A stretch of DNA of 64,000 nt. Origin: Loxodes magnus. Its lineage: Eukaryota; Ciliophora; Karyorelictea; Loxodida; Loxodidae. The notes below the pieces were generated by a model, which was given only the letters and a program-made list of their open reading frames with translations, was not told where the DNA came from and ran no database searches. This document shows, piece by piece, positions 1 through 10,333 of this stretch (positions are counted from its first letter, which is position 1; the number at the start of each line of letters is the position of its first letter). The stretch spans positions 1 through 64,000 of the forward strand of contig CAMPDV010002031.1 of the NCBI GenBank assembly GCA_946699065.1, read 5' to 3'. A program made the translations under genes and the position numbers.

Positions 1-5
1 AAGAA

Positions 6-87
6 TATCTAATGATAAGTTTTCGTAGCAAGCACTAAAATATAAGTTAGAATATCCAAAATGTTAGTAATAATATAATAATTACGA
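6..87 (+). repeat. Sub-block S1 (82 bp)
   Basis: S1 runs from TATCTAATG to the start of ATTACGAA. It holds the TTTTCGTAGCAAGCAC segment, an A/T-rich stretch, and GTAATAATATAATAATTAC, whose ends form a 5-bp inverted pair (67-71 with 81-85) around a 9-base loop. S1 lacks the purine tract that closes S2 and S3, and I could not convince myself that it shares ancestry with them. Within domain B it carries diagnostic changes: GTTAG becomes GATAG, GCACT becomes GAACT in most S monomers, and TAATTACG becomes CTAACACG in S and many L monomers, which destroys the 5-bp inverted pair. Confidence 0.8.
21..37 (+). other. Weak CENP-B-box-like motif in S1 (6 of 9 core bases)
   Basis: The 17 bases at 21-37 match the vertebrate CENP-B box NTTCGNNNNANNCGGGN at TTCG (22-25), A (30) and C (33), but have ACT in place of the final GGG. 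Six of nine fixed bases match. The motif recurs once per domain A monomer and per L monomer; in most S monomers of domain B the matching C is A. In an AT-rich repeat a partial match of this kind can arise by chance, and CENP-B is not present in many lineages, so this is a suggestion only. Confidence 0.2.
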
Positions 88-167
88 ATCTGTATTCGGT
101 TTGTCAAGATATGCTTGTAGTTGAAAGTTAGACTATAGAAAAGTGAAGAAGTAAAGTAAGAAAAGAA
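88..167 (+). repeat. Sub-block S2 (80 bp)
   Basis: S2 begins ATCTGTATTCGG and ends with the 32-bp purine tract. It aligns to S3 over its length: both have an A/T-TTC-rich start, TATGCTT near the middle (one base out of phase), and then the same 3' end. S2 carries the most informative domain differences: GGTTTG in A becomes AGTTAG in L and GGTTCG in S; AGTTG becomes AGATG and GACT becomes GCCT in domain B. Confidence 0.85.
136..167 (+). repeat. 32-bp purine-rich tract, S2 copy
   Basis: Positions 136-167 are identical to 216-247. The tract is A and G only apart from four T residues, so the complementary strand is pyrimidine-rich. Because it occurs twice per monomer, 80 bp apart, it is the natural place for misaligned exchange that adds or removes S3, and the 322-bp units (two S3 in a row) have the form such an exchange would give. 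In L monomers a 32-bp near-equivalent is kept; in S monomers it has two substitutions (GTTATG for GTGAAG). Confidence 0.85.
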
Positions 168-247
168 GATAGAATTTCAGTTTTAAGGAGTATGCTTTGA
201 GAAGTAATAAGTATTTAGAAAAGTGAAGAAGTAAAGTAAGAAAAGAA
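168..247 (+). repeat. Sub-block S3 (80 bp), the optional cassette
   Basis: S3 begins GATAGAATTTCAG and ends with the second copy of the 32-bp tract (216-247). It is related to S2 and most simply arose as a tandem duplicate of it, although the 5' 48 bp have diverged. It is present once in the standard domain A monomer, twice in four 322-bp monomers, once in L and absent from S. In L it carries GAAGG, AGTATTATGC and TATTTTG in place of GATAG, AGGAGTATGC and TATTTAG. Confidence 0.85.
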
Positions 248-3200
248 TATCTAATGATAAGTTTTCGTAGCAAGCACTAAAATATAAGTTAGAATATCCA
301 AAATGTTAGTAATAATATAATAATTACGAATCTGTATTCGGTTTGTCAAGATATGCTTGTAGTTGAAAGTTAGACTATAGAAAAGTGAAGAAGTAAAGTA
401 AGAAAAGAAGATAGAATTTCAGTTTTAAGGAGTATGCTTTGAGAAGTAATAAGTATTTAGAAAAGTGAAGAAGTAAAGTAAGAAAAGAATATCTAATGAT
501 AAGTTTTCGTAGCAAGCACTAAAATATAAGTTAGAATATCCAAAATGTTAGTAATAATATAATAATTACGAATCTGTATTCGGTTTGTCAAGATATGCTT
601 GTAGTTGAAAGTTAGACTATAGAAAAGTGAAGAAGTAAAGTAAGAAAAGAAGATAGAATTTCAGTTTTAAGGAGTATGCTTTGAGAAGTAATAAGTATTT
701 AGAAAAGTGAAGAAGTAAAGTAAGAAAAGAATATCTAATGATAAGTTTTCGTAGCAAGCACTAAAATATAAGTTAGAATATCCAAAATGTTAGTAATAAT
801 ATAATAATTACGAATCTGTATTCGGTTTGTCAAGATATGCTTGTAGTTGAAAGTTAGACTATAGAAAAGTGAAGAAGTAAAGTAAGAAAAGAAGATAGAA
901 TTTCAGTTTTAAGGAGTATGCTTTGAGAAGTAATAAGTATTTAGAAAAGTGAAGAAGTAAAGTAAGAAAAGAATATCTAATGATAAGTTTTCGTAGCAAG
1001 CACTAAAATATAAGTTAGAATATCCAAAATGTTAGTAATAATATAATAATTACGAATCTGTATTCGGTTTGTCAAGATATGCTTGTAGTTGAAAGTTAGA
1101 CTATAGAAAAGTGAAGAAGTAAAGTAAGAAAAGAAGATAGAATTTCAGTTTTAAGGAGTATGCTTTGAGAAGTAATAAGTATTTAGAAAAGTGAAGAAGT
1201 AAAGTAAGAAAAGAATATCTAATGATAAGTTTTCGTAGCAAGCACTAAAATATAAGTTAGAATATCCAAAATGTTAGTAATAATATAATAATTACGAATC
1301 TGTATTCGGTTTGTCAAGATATGCTTGTAGTTGAAAGTTAGACTATAGAAAAGTGAAGAAGTAAAGTAAGAAAAGAAGATAGAATTTCAGTTTAAGGAGT
1401 ATGCTTTGAGAAGTAATAAGTATTTAGAAAAGTGAAGAAGTAAAGTAAGAAAAGAATATCTAATGATAAGTTTTCGTAGCAAGCACTAAAATATAAGTTA
1501 GAATATCCAAAATGTTAGTAATAATATAATAATTACGAATCTGTATTCGGTTTGTCAAGATATGCTTGTAGTTGAAAGTTAGACTATAGAAAAGTGAAGA
1601 AGTAAAGTAAGAAAAGAAGATAGAATTTCAGTTTTAAGGAGTATGCTTTGAGAAGTAATAAGTATTTAGAAAAGTGAAGAAGTAAAGTAAGAAAAGAATA
1701 TCTAATGATAAGTTTTCGTAGCAAGCACTAAAATATAAGTTAGAATATCCAAAATGTTAGTAATAATATAATAATTACGAATCTGTATTCGGTTTGTCAA
1801 GATATGCTTGTAGTTGAAAGTTAGACTATAGAAAAGTGAAGAAGTAAAGTAAGAAAAGAAGATAGAATTTCAGTTTTAAGGAGTATGCTTTGAGAAGTAA
1901 TAAGTATTTAGAAAAGTGAAGAAGTAAAGTAAGAAAAGAATATCTAATGATAAGTTTTCGTAGCAAGCACTAAAATATAAGTTAGAATATCCAAAATGTT
2001 AGTAATAATATAATAATTACGAATCTGTATTCGGTTTGTCAAGATATGCTTGTAGTTGAAAGTTAGACTATAGAAAAGTGAAGAAGTAAAGTAAGAAAAG
2101 AAGATAGAATTTCAGTTTTAAGGAGTATGCTTTGAGAAGTAATAAGTATTTAGAAAAGTGAAGAAGTAAAGTAAGAAAAGAATATCTAATGATAAGTTTT
2201 CGTAGCAAGCACTAAAATATAAGTTAGAATATCCAAAATGTTAGTAATAATATAATAATTACGAATCTGTATTCGGTTTGTCAAGATATGCTTGTAGTTG
2301 AAAGTTAGACTATAGAAAAGTGAAGAAGTAAAGTAAGAAAAGAAGATAGAATTTCAGTTTTAAGGAGTATGCTTTGAGAAGTAATAAGTATTTAGAAAAG
2401 TGAAGAAGTAAAGTAAGAAAAGAATTATCTAATGATAAGTTTTCGTAGCAAGCACTAAAATATAAGTTAGAATATCCAAAATGTTAGTAATAATATAATA
2501 ATTACGAATCTGTATTCGGTTTGTCAAGATATGCTTGTAGTTGAAAGTTAGACTATAGAAAAGTGAAGAAGTAAAGTAAGAAAAGAAGATAGAATTTCAG
2601 TTTTAAGGAGTATGCTTTGAGAAGTAATAAGTATTTAGAAAAGTGAAGAAGTAAAGTAAGAAAAGAATATCTAATGATAAGTTTTCGTAGCAAGCACTAA
2701 AATATAAGTTAGAATATCCAAAATGTTAGTAATAATATAATAATTACGAATCTGTATTCGGTTTGTCAAGATATGCTTGTAGTTGAAAGTTAGACTATAG
2801 AAAAGTGAAGAAGTAAAGTAAGAAAAGAAGATAGAATTTCAGTTTTAAGGAGTATGCTTTGAGAAGTAATAAGTATTTAGAAAAGTGAAGAAGTTAAAGT
2901 AAGAAAAGAATATCTAATGATAAGTTTTCGTAGCAAGCACTAAAATATAAGTTAGAATATCCAAAATGTTAGTAATAATATAATAATTACGAATCTGTAT
3001 TCGGTTTGTCAAGATATGCTTGTAGTTGAAAGTTAGACTATAGAAAAGTGAAGAAGTAAAGTAAGAAAAGAAGATAGAATTTCAGTTTTAAGGAGTATGC
3101 TTTGAGAAGTAATAAGTATTTAGAAAAGTGAAGAAGTAAAGTAAGAAAAGAATATCTAATGATAAGTTTTCGTAGCAAGCACTAAAAATATAAGTTAGAA

Positions 3201-6200
3201 TATCCAAAATGTTAGTAATAATATAATAATTACGAATCTGTATTCGGTTTGTCAAGATATGCTTGTAGTTGAAAGTTAGACTATAGAAAAGTGAAGAAGT
3301 AAAGTAAGAAAAGAAGATAGAATTTCAGTTTTAAGGAGTATGCTTTGAGAAGTAATAAGTATTTAGAAAAGTGAAGAAGTAAAGTAAGAAAAGAATATCT
3401 AATGATAAGTTTTCGTAGCAAGCACTAAAATATAAGTTAGAATATCCAAAATGTTAGTAATAATATAATAATTACGAATCTGTATTCGGTTTGTCAAGAT
3501 ATGCTTGTAGTTGAAAGTTAGACTATAGAAAAGTGAAGAAGTAAAGTAAGAAAAGAAGATAGAATTTCAGTTTTAAGGAGTATGCTTTGAGAAGTAATAA
3601 GTATTTAGAAAAGTGAAGAAGTAAAGTAAGAAAAGAATATCTAATGATAAGTTTTCGTAGCAAGCACTAAAATATAAGTTAGAATATCCAAAATGTTAGT
3701 AATAATATAATAATTACGAATCTGTATTCGGTTTGTCAAGATATGCTTGTAGTTGAAAGTTAGACTATAGAAAAGTGAAGAAGTAAAGTAAGAAAAGAAG
3801 ATAGAATTTCAGTTTTAAGGAGTATGCTTTGAGAAGTAATAAGTATTTAGAAAAGTGAAGAAGTAAAGTAAGAAAAGAATATCTAATGATAAGTTTTCGT
3901 AGCAAGCACTAAAATATAAGTTAGAATATCCAAAATGTTAGTAATAATATAATAATTACGAATCTGTATTCGGTTTGTCAAGATATGCTTGTAGTTGAAA
4001 GTTAGACTATAGAAAAGTGAAGAAGTAAAGTAAGAAAAGAAGATAGAATTTCAGTTTTAAGGAGTATGCTTTGAGAAGTAATAAGTATTTAGAAAAGTGA
4101 AGAAGTAAAGTAAGAAAAGAATATCTAATGATAAGTTTTCGTAGCAAGCACTAAAATATAAGTTAGAATATCCAAAATGTTAGTAATAATATAATAATTA
4201 CGAATCTGTATTCGGTTTGTCAAGATATGCTTGTAGTTGAAAGTTAGACTATAGAAAAGTGAAGAAGTAAAGTAAGAAAAGAAGATAGAATTTCAGTTTT
4301 AAGGAGTATGCTTTGAGAAGTAATAAGTATTTAGAAAAGTGAAGAAGTAAAGTAAGAAAAGAATATCTAATGATAAGTTTTCGTAGCAAGCACTAAAATA
4401 TAAGTTAGAATATCCAAAATGTTAGTAATAATATAATAATTACGAATCTGTATTCGGTTTGTCAAGATATGCTTGTAGTTGAAAGTTAGACTATAGAAAA
4501 GTGAAGAAGTAAAGTAAGAAAAGAAGATAGAATTTCAGTTTTAAGGAGTATGCTTTGAGAAGTAATAAGTATTTAGAAAAGTGAAGAAGTAAAGTAAGAA
4601 AAGAATATCTAATGATAAGTTTTCGTAGCAAGCACTAAAATATAAGTTAGAATATCCAAAATGTTAGTAATAATATAATAATTACGAATCTGTATTCGGT
4701 TTGTCAAGATATGCTTGTAGTTGAAAGTTAGACTATAGAAAAGTGAAGAAGTAAAGTAAGAAAAGAAGATAGAATTTCAGTTTTAAGGAGTATGCTTTGA
4801 GAAGTAATAAGTATTTAGAAAAGTGAAGAAGTAAAGTAAGAAAAGAATATCTAATGATAAGTTTTCGTAGCAAGCACTAAAATATAAGTTAGAATATCCA
4901 AAATGTTAGTAATAATATAATAATTACGAATCTGTATTCGGTTTGTCAAGATATGCTTGTAGTTGAAAGTTAGACTATAGAAAAGTGAAGAAGTAAAGTA
5001 AGAAAAGAAGATAGAATTTCAGTTTTAAGGAGTATGCTTTGAGAAGTAATAAGTATTTAGAAAAGTGAAGAAGTAAAGTAAGAAAAGAATATCTAATGAT
5101 AAGTTTTCGTAGCAAGCACTAAAATATAAGTTAGAATATCCAAAATGTTAGTAATAATATAATAATTACGAATCTGTATTCGGTTTGTCAAGATATGCTT
5201 GTAGTTGAAAGTTAGACTATAGAAAAGTGAAGAAGTAAAGTAAGAAAAGAAGATAGAATTTCAGTTTTAAGGAGTATGCTTTGAGAAGTAATAAGTATTT
5301 AGAAAAGTGAAGAAGTAAAGTAAGAAAAGAATATCTAATGATAAGTTTTCGTAGCAAGCACTAAAATATAAGTTAGAATATCCAAAATGTTAGTAATAAT
5401 ATAATAATTACGAATCTGTATTCGGTTTGTCAAGATATGCTTGTAGTTGAAAGTTAGACTATAGAAAAGTGAAGAAGTAAAGTAAGAAAAGAAGATAGAA
5501 TTTCAGTTTTAAGGAGTATGCTTTGAGAAGTAATAAGTATTTAGAAAAGTGAAGAAGTAAAGTAAGAAAAGAATATCTAATGATAAGTTTTCGTAGCAAG
5601 CACTAAAATATAAGTTAGAATATCCAAAATGTTAGTAATAATATAATAATTACGAATCTGTATTCGGTTTGTCAAGATATGCTTGTAGTTGAAAGTTAGA
5701 CTATAGAAAAGTGAAGAAGTAAAGTAAGAAAAGAAGATAGAATTTCAGTTTTAAGGAGTATGCTTTGAGAAGTAATAAGTATTTAGAAAAGTGAAGAAGT
5801 AAAGTAAGAAAAGAATATCTAATGATAAGTTTTCGTAGCAAGCACTAAAATATAAGTTAGAATATCCAAAATGTTAGTAATAATATAATAATTACGAATC
5901 TGTATTCGGTTTGTCAAGATATGCTTGTAGTTGAAAGTTAGACTATAGAAAAGTGAAGAAGTAAAGTAAGAAAAGAAGATAGAATTTCAGTTTTAAGGAG
6001 TATGCTTTGAGAAGTAATAAGTATTTAGAAAAGTGAAGAAGTAAAGTAAGAAAAGAATATCTAATGATAAGTTTTCGTAGCAAGCACTAAAATATAAGTT
6101 AGAATATCCAAAATGTTAGTAATAATATAATAATTACGAATCTGTATTCGGTTTGTCAAGATATGCTTGTAGTTGAAAGTTAGACTATAGAAAAGTGAAG

Positions 6201-7026
6201 AAGTAAAGTAAGAAAAGAAGATAGAATTTCAGTTTTAAGGAGTATGCTTTGAGAAGTAATAAGTATTTAGAAAAGTGAAGAAGTAAAGTAAGAAAAGAAT
6301 ATCTAATGATAAGTTTTCGTAGCAAGCACTAAAATATAAGTTAGAATATCCAAAATGTTAGTAATAATATAATAATTACGAATCTGTATTCGGTTTGTCA
6401 AGATATGCTTGTAGTTGAAAGTTAGACTATAGAAAAGTGAAGAAGTAAAGTAAGAAAAGAAGATAGAATTTCAGTTTTAAGGAGTATGCTTTGAGAAGTA
6501 ATAAGTATTTAGAAAAGTGAAGAAGTAAAGTAAGAAAAGAATATCTAATGATAAGTTTTCGTAGCAAGCACTAAAATATAAGTTAGAATATCCAAAATGT
6601 TAGTAATAATATAATAATTACGAATCTGTATTCGGTTTGTCAAGATATGCTTGTAGTTGAAAGTTAGACTATAGAAAAGTGAAGAAGTAAAGTAAGAAAA
6701 GAAGATAGAATTTCAGTTTTAAGGAGTATGCTTTGAGAAGTAATAAGTATTTAGAAAAGTGAAGAAGTAAAGTAAGAAAAGAATATCTAATGATAAGTTT
6801 TCGTAGCAAGCACTAAAATATAAGTTAGAATATCCAAAATGTTAGTAATAATATAATAATTACGAATCTGTATTCGGTTTGTCAAGATATGCTTGTAGTT
6901 GAAAGTTAGACTATAGAAAAGTGAAGAAGTAAAGTAAGAAAAGAAGATAGAATTTCAGTTTTAAGGAGTATGCTTTGAGAAGTAATAAGTATTTAGAAAA
7001 GTGAAGAAGTAAAGTAAGAAAAGAAT

Positions 7027-7348
7027 ATCTAATGATAAGTTTTCGTAGCAAGCACTAAAATATAAGTTAGAATATCCAAAATGTTAGTAATAATATAATA
7101 ATTACGAATCTGTATTCGGTTTGTCAAGATATGCTTGTAGTTGAAAGTTAGACTATAGAAAAGTGAAGAAGTAAAGTAAGAAAAGAAGATAGAATTTCAG
7201 TTTTAAGGAGTATGCTTTGAGAAGTAATAAGTATTTAGAAAAGTGAAGAAGTAAAGTAAGAAAAGAAGATAGAATTTCAGTTTTAAGGAGTATGCTTTGA
7301 GAAGTAATAAGTATTTAGAAAAGTGAAGAAGTAAAGTAAGAAAAGAAT
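7027..7348 (+). repeat. 322-bp monomer with doubled S3 (1)
   Basis: Successive ATCTAATG anchors are at 7027 and 7349, 322 bp apart. S3 occurs twice in direct tandem, at 7188-7267 and 7268-7347, and the two copies read the same. This is the product expected from misaligned pairing of the two 32-bp tracts. Confidence 0.93.
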
Positions 7349-10011
7349 ATCTAATGATAAGTTTTCGTAGCAAGCACTAAAATATAAGTTAGAATATCCA
7401 AAATGTTAGTAATAATATAATAATTACGAATCTGTATTCGGTTTGTCAAGATATGCTTGTAGTTGAAAGTTAGACTATAGAAAAGTGAAGAAGTAAAGTA
7501 AGAAAAGAAGATAGAATTTCAGTTTTAAGGAGTATGCTTTGAGAAGTAATAAGTATTTAGAAAAGTGAAGAAGTAAAGTAAGAAAAGAATATCTAATGAT
7601 AAGTTTTCGTAGCAAGCACTAAAATATAAGTTAGAATATCCAAAATGTTAGTAATAATATAATAATTACGAATCTGTATTCGGTTTGTCAAGATATGCTT
7701 GTAGTTGAAAGTTAGACTATAGAAAAGTGAAGAAGTAAAGTAAGAAAAGAAGATAGAATTTCAGTTTTAAGGAGTATGCTTTGAGAAGTAATAAGTATTT
7801 AGAAAAGTGAAGAAGTAAAGTAAGAAAAGAATATCTAATGATAAGTTTTCGTAGCAAGCACTAAAATATAAGTTAGAATATCCAAAATGTTAGTAATAAT
7901 ATAATAATTACGAATCTGTATTCGGTTTGTCAAGATATGCTTGTAGTTGAAAGTTAGACTATAGAAAAGTGAAGAAGTAAAGTAAGAAAAGAAGATAGAA
8001 TTTCAGTTTTAAGGAGTATGCTTTGAGAAGTAATAAGTATTTAGAAAAGTGAAGAAGTAAAGTAAGAAAAGAATATCTAATGATAAGTTTTCGTAGCAAG
8101 CACTAAAATATAAGTTAGAATATCCAAAATGTTAGTAATAATATAATAATTACGAATCTGTATTCGGTTTGTCAAGATATGCTTGTAGTTGAAAGTTAGA
8201 CTATAGAAAAGTGAAGAAGTAAAGTAAGAAAAGAAGATAGAATTTCAGTTTTAAGGAGTATGCTTTGAGAAGTAATAAGTATTTAGAAAAGTGAAGAAGT
8301 AAAGTAAGAAAAGAATATCTAATGATAAGTTTTCGTAGCAAGCACTAAAATATAAGTTAGAATATCCAAAATGTTAGTAATAATATAATAATTACGAATC
8401 TGTATTCGGTTTGTCAAGATATGCTTGTAGTTGAAAGTTAGACTATAGAAAAGTGAAGAAGTAAAGTAAGAAAAGAAGATAGAATTTCAGTTTTAAGGAG
8501 TATGCTTTGAGAAGTAATAAGTATTTAGAAAAGTGAAGAAGTAAAGTAAGAAAAGAATATCTAATGATAAGTTTTCGTAGCAAGCACTAAAATATAAGTT
8601 AGAATATCCAAAATGTTAGTAATAATATAATAATTACGAATCTGTATTCGGTTTGTCAAGATATGCTTGTAGTTGAAAGTTAGACTATAGAAAAGTGAAG
8701 AAGTAAAGTAAGAAAAGAAGATAGAATTTCAGTTTTAAGGAGTATGCTTTGAGAAGTAATAAGTATTTAGAAAAGTGAAGAAGTAAAGTAAGAAAAGAAT
8801 ATCTAATGATAAGTTTTCGTAGCAAGCACTAAAATATAAGTTAGAATATCCAAAATGTTAGTAATAATATAATAATTACGAATCTGTATTCGGTTTGTCA
8901 AGATATGCTTGTAGTTGAAAGTTAGACTATAGAAAAGTGAAGAAGTAAAGTAAGAAAAGAAGATAGAATTTCAGTTTTAAGGAGTATGCTTTGAGAAGTA
9001 ATAAGTATTTAGAAAAGTGAAGAAGTAAAGTAAGAAAAGAATATCTAATGATAAGTTTTCGTAGCAAGCACTAAAATATAAGTTAGAATATCCAAAATGT
9101 TAGTAATAATATAATAATTACGAATCTGTATTCGGTTTGTCAAGATATGCTTGTAGTTGAAAGTTAGACTATAGAAAAGTGAAGAAGTAAAGTAAGAAAA
9201 GAAGATAGAATTTCAGTTTTAAGGAGTATGCTTTGAGAAGTAATAAGTATTTAGAAAAGTGAAGAAGTAAAGTAAGAAAAGAATATCTAATGATAAGTTT
9301 TCGTAGCAAGCACTAAAATATAAGTTAGAATATCCAAAATGTTAGTAATAATATAATAATTACGAATCTGTATTCGGTTTGTCAAGATATGCTTGTAGTT
9401 GAAAGTTAGACTATAGAAAAGTGAAGAAGTAAAGTAAGAAAAGAAGATAGAATTTCAGTTTTAAGGAGTATGCTTTGAGAAGTAATAAGTATTTAGAAAA
9501 GTGAAGAAGTAAAGTAAGAAAAGAATATCTAATGATAAGTTTTCGTAGCAAGCACTAAAATATAAGTTAGAATATCCAAAATGTTAGTAATAATATAATA
9601 ATTACGAATCTGTATTCGGTTTGTCAAGATATGCTTGTAGTTGAAAGTTAGACTATAGAAAAGTGAAGAAGTAAAGTAAGAAAAGAAGATAGAATTTCAG
9701 TTTTAAGGAGTATGCTTTGAGAAGTAATAAGTATTTAGAAAAGTGAAGAAGTAAAGTAAGAAAAGAATATCTAATGATAAGTTTTCGTAGCAAGCACTAA
9801 AATATAAGTTAGAATATCCAAAAATGTTAGTAATAATATAATAATTACGAATCTGTATTCGGTTTGTCAAGATATGCTTGTAGTTGAAAGTTAGACTATA
9901 GAAAAGTGAAGAAGTAAAGTAAGAAAAGAAGATAGAATTTCAGTTTTAAGGAGTATGCTTTGAGAAGTAATAAGTATTTAGAAAAGTGAAGAAGTAAAGT
10001 AAGAAAAGAAT

Positions 10012-10333
10012 ATCTAATGATAAGTTTTCGTAGCAAGCACTAAAATATAAGTTAGAATATCCAAAATGTTAGTAATAATATAATAATTACGAATCTGTAT
10101 TCGGTTTGTCAAGATATGCTTGTAGTTGAAAGTTAGACTATAGAAAAGTGAAGAAGTAAAGTAAGAAAAGAAGATAGAATTTCAGTTTTAAGGAGTATGC
10201 TTTGAGAAGTAATAAGTATTTAGAAAAGTGAAGAAGTAAAGTAAGAAAAGAAGATAGAATTTCAGTTTTAAGGAGTATGCTTTGAGAAGTAATAAGTATT
10301 TAGAAAAGTGAAGAAGTAAAGTAAGAAAAGAAT
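10012..10333 (+). repeat. 322-bp monomer with doubled S3 (2)
   Basis: Anchors at 10012 and 10334 are 322 bp apart. The S3 copies are 10173-10252 and 10253-10332. It lies 2985 bp after the first such unit, that is twelve standard monomers plus the extra 80 bp and one inserted A near 9822. Confidence 0.93.

Larger units (their letters stand above)
6..247 (+). repeat. Representative domain A monomer (S1+S2+S3)
   Basis: This is the first full 242-bp monomer and stands for the other domain A copies. By hand count it has 107 A, 72 T, 48 G and 15 C: about 26% G+C, 64% purine on the + strand, and a strong G-over-C bias. It divides into S1 (6-87), S2 (88-167) and S3 (168-247). S2 and S3 end with the same 32 bp; S1 does not. 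The 162-bp S1+S2 part matches the size of the short monomer of domain B, so S3 behaves as an optional 80-bp cassette. Confidence 0.93.

Noticed and set aside
34-50. Yeast-type replication origin core (minus strand ACTTATATTTT matches 10 of 11 consensus bases)
   Set aside because: The consensus is all A/T-like and expected by chance in a 26% GC repeat, the match is imperfect, and the motif is specific to budding yeasts.
67-85. Hairpin or terminator at GTAAT...ATTAC
   Set aside because: The arms are only 5 bp of A/T-rich sequence around a 9-base loop and the feature is lost in many domain B monomers; too weak to call.
137-167. Ribosome-binding-site-like purine runs and ATG codons (for example AAGGAGTATG in S3)
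   Set aside because: AAGGAGTATG resembles a bacterial start but the frame closes at once (ATG CTT TGA), it recurs in each A-type S3, and the context is a eukaryotic-style satellite.
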